Notes under the pieces: model-generated
The model's input: the letters and a program-made list of their open reading frames with translations, nothing else
Databases searched by the model: none
What the model was told of the DNA's origin: nothing
Assembly (NCBI GenBank): GCA_036850595.1
Contig: CM072161.1
Location: 13,847,905 to 13,911,904 of the forward strand
Reading direction: 5' to 3'
Length of the DNA stretch: 64,000 nt
Source of the DNA: Rhyacichthys aspro
Taxonomy: Eukaryota; Chordata; Actinopteri; Gobiiformes; Rhyacichthyidae
Shown: piece by piece, positions 61,256-64,000 of the stretch
Position numbering within the stretch: the stretch's first letter is position 1
How the letters are laid out: every line of letters starts with the position of its first letter
Made by a program: the position numbers and the translations under genes

Positions 61256-62124
61256 CCTAGGGCCTCATGTGCGGCAGAGAAGAGAGGCAGGGATCAATAC
61301 CGCGCCTCTGTGCTTTCCACCATTCAACCACTTTTCTGGCAAACAAATCCATGCTGGAAATCATTGAAAACCATCATCCTTTTAGTACATACACAGCAAC
61401 ACCAGATATTGAGGAAATGCTTTTAGAGTTCAGGTAAGTGCCATCAACACCGTGTTCATAATGTTGTTAGCAGGGCCTTTCTCCGAATGTATCCAAAAAT
61501 CTCCACCCCCTTCAAACCAAGTGTGTGTATCAGCTAAATAATTCCTAATGCACTTCACACAAGCGTTTTTACTATACATCTCAGTTTACAAAGGAAAGTG
61601 ATGAAAGATTACACTAATGCATTTAAATCAAGGTCTTTGAGAAACAATGTTTTAGTCTGAGTCTGCATTTTATCTATGACGCAAAAGAGAAAAAGAAGAA
61701 AGCAAGGTAAATGTGACGTTTGTATAATGTACAGTTTATACAGGCTGTTTAATACTGCAAACTTTTTTTCATAATAACATGATAGGTGCTTTGAAGTCAA
61801 AAATCATTCTTGTTACTTTAGACTCTACATCGTATTGTATAAAGAAGCTATGGCTTGTAGCGGCTACAAATTTGTGAAGGTGTTTTTAAATATGAATGAG
61901 GCGTAGAACGGAAGAGCATTTGGAAATAGCATGTCCACAGAGTGTTTGTGGAGGATGATTTATTCCATTTTTTGGCCGGTTCTGCTGCCATTCTAGCCTC
62001 AGTCTATGTTGTATGTCAGTAGGGGTTAGTGACCTTGGCTTTCTAAATGTTTTGCATTAAGCACTCTGTGCACCCACTACTGTACTAACTTTGTTTTAGT
62101 TTACTGTTAAGTCACTACAAGTCT

Positions 62125-62270
62125 GTTCATTTTTGTTTAGTTTTTTTTTTTTTTGTTGACAAAAGTGTCAGTACAATTAGTCAGAGTTTTTGTTTTTATT
62201 AATTACTTTTAATTTAGTTTTCCTTTCAATTTTGGACACAAAACTATTCATCAACAAACAACACTGTAAC
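62125..62270. repeat. dispersed repeat, copy B (related to 2321-2468)
   Basis: TTTTTTGTTGACAAAAGTGTCAG, TTAATTACTTTTAATTTAGT, then CATCAACAAACAACACTG, colinear with copy A. It contains a T14 run (62141-62154). It lies in the protocadherin upstream intron. Confidence 0.6.
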
Positions 62271-62877
62271 TGACAACAAGAATAGTGTGGAAGGAGATGA
62301 GTTTTACTCTGTAATAGCTTTTTTTAAAAATGCTTTAGCTCCATGTAGCTATGATGAATGAAAAAACTGCACATGCACTGGAACAATTGTAGTGATATTT
62401 AAGACATCTTTCATTTTACAACTAAAAAGCTCCACCTTTGCTTTGCAGGAGACTATTATGTGTGCAGGTCTGTTGGTGATGGTCTAAGAAAGACATTGTT
62501 CACTATGTGACTTTCTTGAAAACAAAATAATCATCTAAAAACTGAGAACTATTTTTCTCCAAGTTAACTTTCTTTGCGTCCACAGGGAGCAGCATGCCTT
62601 CGCCTCACAACACTCAATTTAGGAAGCATCAACGCTAAAAAGAGGAGTTAGCAGTTTTGATGACGCATTCTTTCAAAATGATCTCCCGGGGTCGGCCACT
62701 ATTTAAGTCTGAAGGGGCATTTAGTTGTTTAAATATGGATTCTTGCTAAACTTCTCCTGGAGGCACCACTCCAGAGAGTCAGCATGTTTCCTGGGTATGA
62801 TAACTAGTGAAGGCTGCGAGAGATGGCAAATAGATTCTCCCTTTTTTCGTCAGAGCACAAATCCTTTGCCAGGCCTT

Positions 62878-62902
62878 GGGGGTGGGGGGGTTCGGAGGCG
62901 GG
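62878..62902 (+). other. G-rich block with quadruplex potential
   Basis: Runs G5, G7 and G3 separated by T and by TTCGGAGGC, followed by further GG runs. It could form a G-quadruplex if one loop of about 9 nt is allowed. It sits in a GC-rich patch (62850-63070) that stands out from the AT-rich intron. On the pre-mRNA strand it is C-rich. Confidence 0.4.
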
Positions 62903-64000
62903 AGGTTTGCGGCAAGATGGAAGGGGAAGGCTGAGCAGGAGCGGGGAGTCGGTCAGGCAGACACGGACAACGCTTTGGCTCCGGGGGACAAGCAGAAGGA
63001 TTAGATTCTGGGAGACTGGAGGCGGGAGAGCCGGATTGTTTGGGCATTGTAGTAGAAGTAAGAAGCAACGGGGACGAGAGGAGGAAAAAGACGAGACATT
63101 TACGGTGACATCTGAATTCATATCCCTCTATACGGCACGGGCTAAAATGGCCTCATTTATGCCCCAATCCCAAAGCAGATGGGAAGTCACGCAAAGATTC
63201 GGCCTCAGGAAGCGTTTTAGTGTCGTAATAAACAGCGTTCATCCATACCAAAGGTCCTGGGCCGTTTTACTGTCCCGAAATATTTCATACAACTCTAGAA
63301 TATAGCATATCCAGGTCAGTGTGACTCAGCTCCTTTATAGACAGACAAAACACGTTACCAGATAATACAACAGTTCTGTGCTCTTCCTTAAGTGATGCTT
63401 TGAAGAGTGGTCTCATGGTCAAGTGTGAGATGAAAAGGGACCAACAAGTTTGAATGTCTTTTTTTTGTATAATGGAAATCTTAACAAGTGGCAGAGTACT
63501 TAAGAGAATATTCTGTTTGCTGCAGGCTTCTGTCTTCTGACAAAGGCAGACATTTTTTAGGAAATGAAGTGTAATTATGGTGTGTTTGTGTATTTGATGC
63601 ACTACAGCGTCTTCTTTATGTTCTAGAGAGATCCATGGCATTGATGGCTACACACTTGAAGGTGCAGTCCTTCTCTTTTCTTTTGACTGTTATTAGCTTA
63701 ATGCACTGGAGTATTGCTTGAACCATCAGATATCAGACCCCAAATGTGCTTTTCGAACATATTAGTATTTTGCGGTGAAAAATTGGTGAAGTTTGTCCTT
63801 TTTCTAAATAAAAGATCATGTTTGATCATACCAACAGCTGCTTATCATTTATATGTCAAATATAACTATAAATACTATTATTATGTGCCTGTCTATCTCA
63901 TTGAAACCTTGTGTTATGTGAGGTCATACTGTGGCTGGCAGCCCATATCACGTTTTAGCACACTCAAGCATCAGAATAAATATTTCATTTATCAAATCAG

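Larger units (their letters stand above)
59138..64000 (-). other. pcdh7: upstream intron of the protocadherin gene, partial
   Basis: Sequence upstream of the internal exon acceptor. In the known PCDH7/PCDH1 arrangement one very large exon encodes the ectodomain, membrane span and start of the tail, followed by small cytoplasmic exons. No cadherin-repeat coding sequence is seen up to 64000, so this is read as intron continuing off the window. It contains an L2-like 3' tail (60201-60270), a poly-A run (61236-61255), a dispersed repeat copy (62125-62270) and a G-rich block (62878-62902). The 160-codon plus-strand frame at 62823-63305 is low-complexity and unrecognised. Confidence 0.75.

Noticed and set aside
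62823..63305. 160-codon plus-strand frame in the upstream intron
   Set aside because: Arg/Gly-rich low-complexity translation from a G-rich patch, no domain and no supporting signals.
1..64000. CRISPR arrays, operons, phage or integrated virus genes, rRNA or tRNA genes
   Set aside because: No direct-repeat/spacer pattern, no dense same-strand coding, no recognisable viral polymerase or capsid frames, and no cloverleaf-like sequence noticed by eye. A tRNA and covariance-model scan would be the decisive test.

Overview
The window looks like vertebrate nuclear DNA, most likely from a ray-finned (teleost) fish and probably a percomorph. Coding sequence is sparse and carried on exons with canonical GT-AG splice sites. 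The A/T-rich non-coding sequence is littered with degraded hAT-type transposons, an L2-type retroposon tail and short interspersed repeats familiar from teleost genomes. Nothing prokaryotic or viral was seen: no operons, ribosome-binding sites or CRISPR arrays. Species cannot be named from the sequence alone.

The one gene I can support lies on the minus strand and is the 3' half of a delta-1 protocadherin, most likely pcdh7 (pcdh1 is the alternative). Two coding exons are visible. An internal exon of 220 nt (58918-59137) encodes the CM3/RRVTF cytoplasmic motif. A terminal exon (coding part 38527-38912) encodes the GHSDACWMP motif, a serine/glycine-rich tail and a C-terminus ending KREIYL. The 20,005-bp intron between them is phase 1 and the reading frame joins exactly (EHPEN|D|IRSLPDV). 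The large exon with the cadherin repeats and transmembrane segment lies beyond position 64000, so 59138-64000 is intron.

Leftward of the stop codon (downstream on the minus strand) I infer a long 3'UTR of about 4.1 kb (34440-38526). It would end at an AATAAA with a classical downstream U-rich element (34458-34463). It carries an AU-rich nonamer, four Pumilio-type UGUANAUA motifs and a 630-bp inverted-repeat transposon. Positions 1-34439 are then a gene-free region 3' of the gene, which fits the large gene desert known around PCDH7 in vertebrates.

Mobile and repeat content: a 691-bp hAT-Charlie-like element with a perfect 8-bp target duplication (24222-24912); a 381-bp hAT-like MITE (30975-31355) with a degraded relative (44212-44270); an 87-bp tandem repeat array (29984-30365); a dispersed repeat pair (2321-2468 and 62125-62270); scattered fragments of one teleost interspersed family (19366-19570, 26300-26455, 33620-33690); a SINE-like unit (28082-28235); an L2-type 3' tail (60201-60270); and several microsatellites. 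The most functionally suggestive microsatellite is a (CA)n that is transcribed as (UG)n and begins 50 nt inside the intron after the weak splice donor of the internal exon.

I found no convincing new multi-gene system. The most interesting signals concern RNA-level control of this one gene: alternative splicing or intron retention at the UG-repeat donor, and a motif-rich long 3'UTR.
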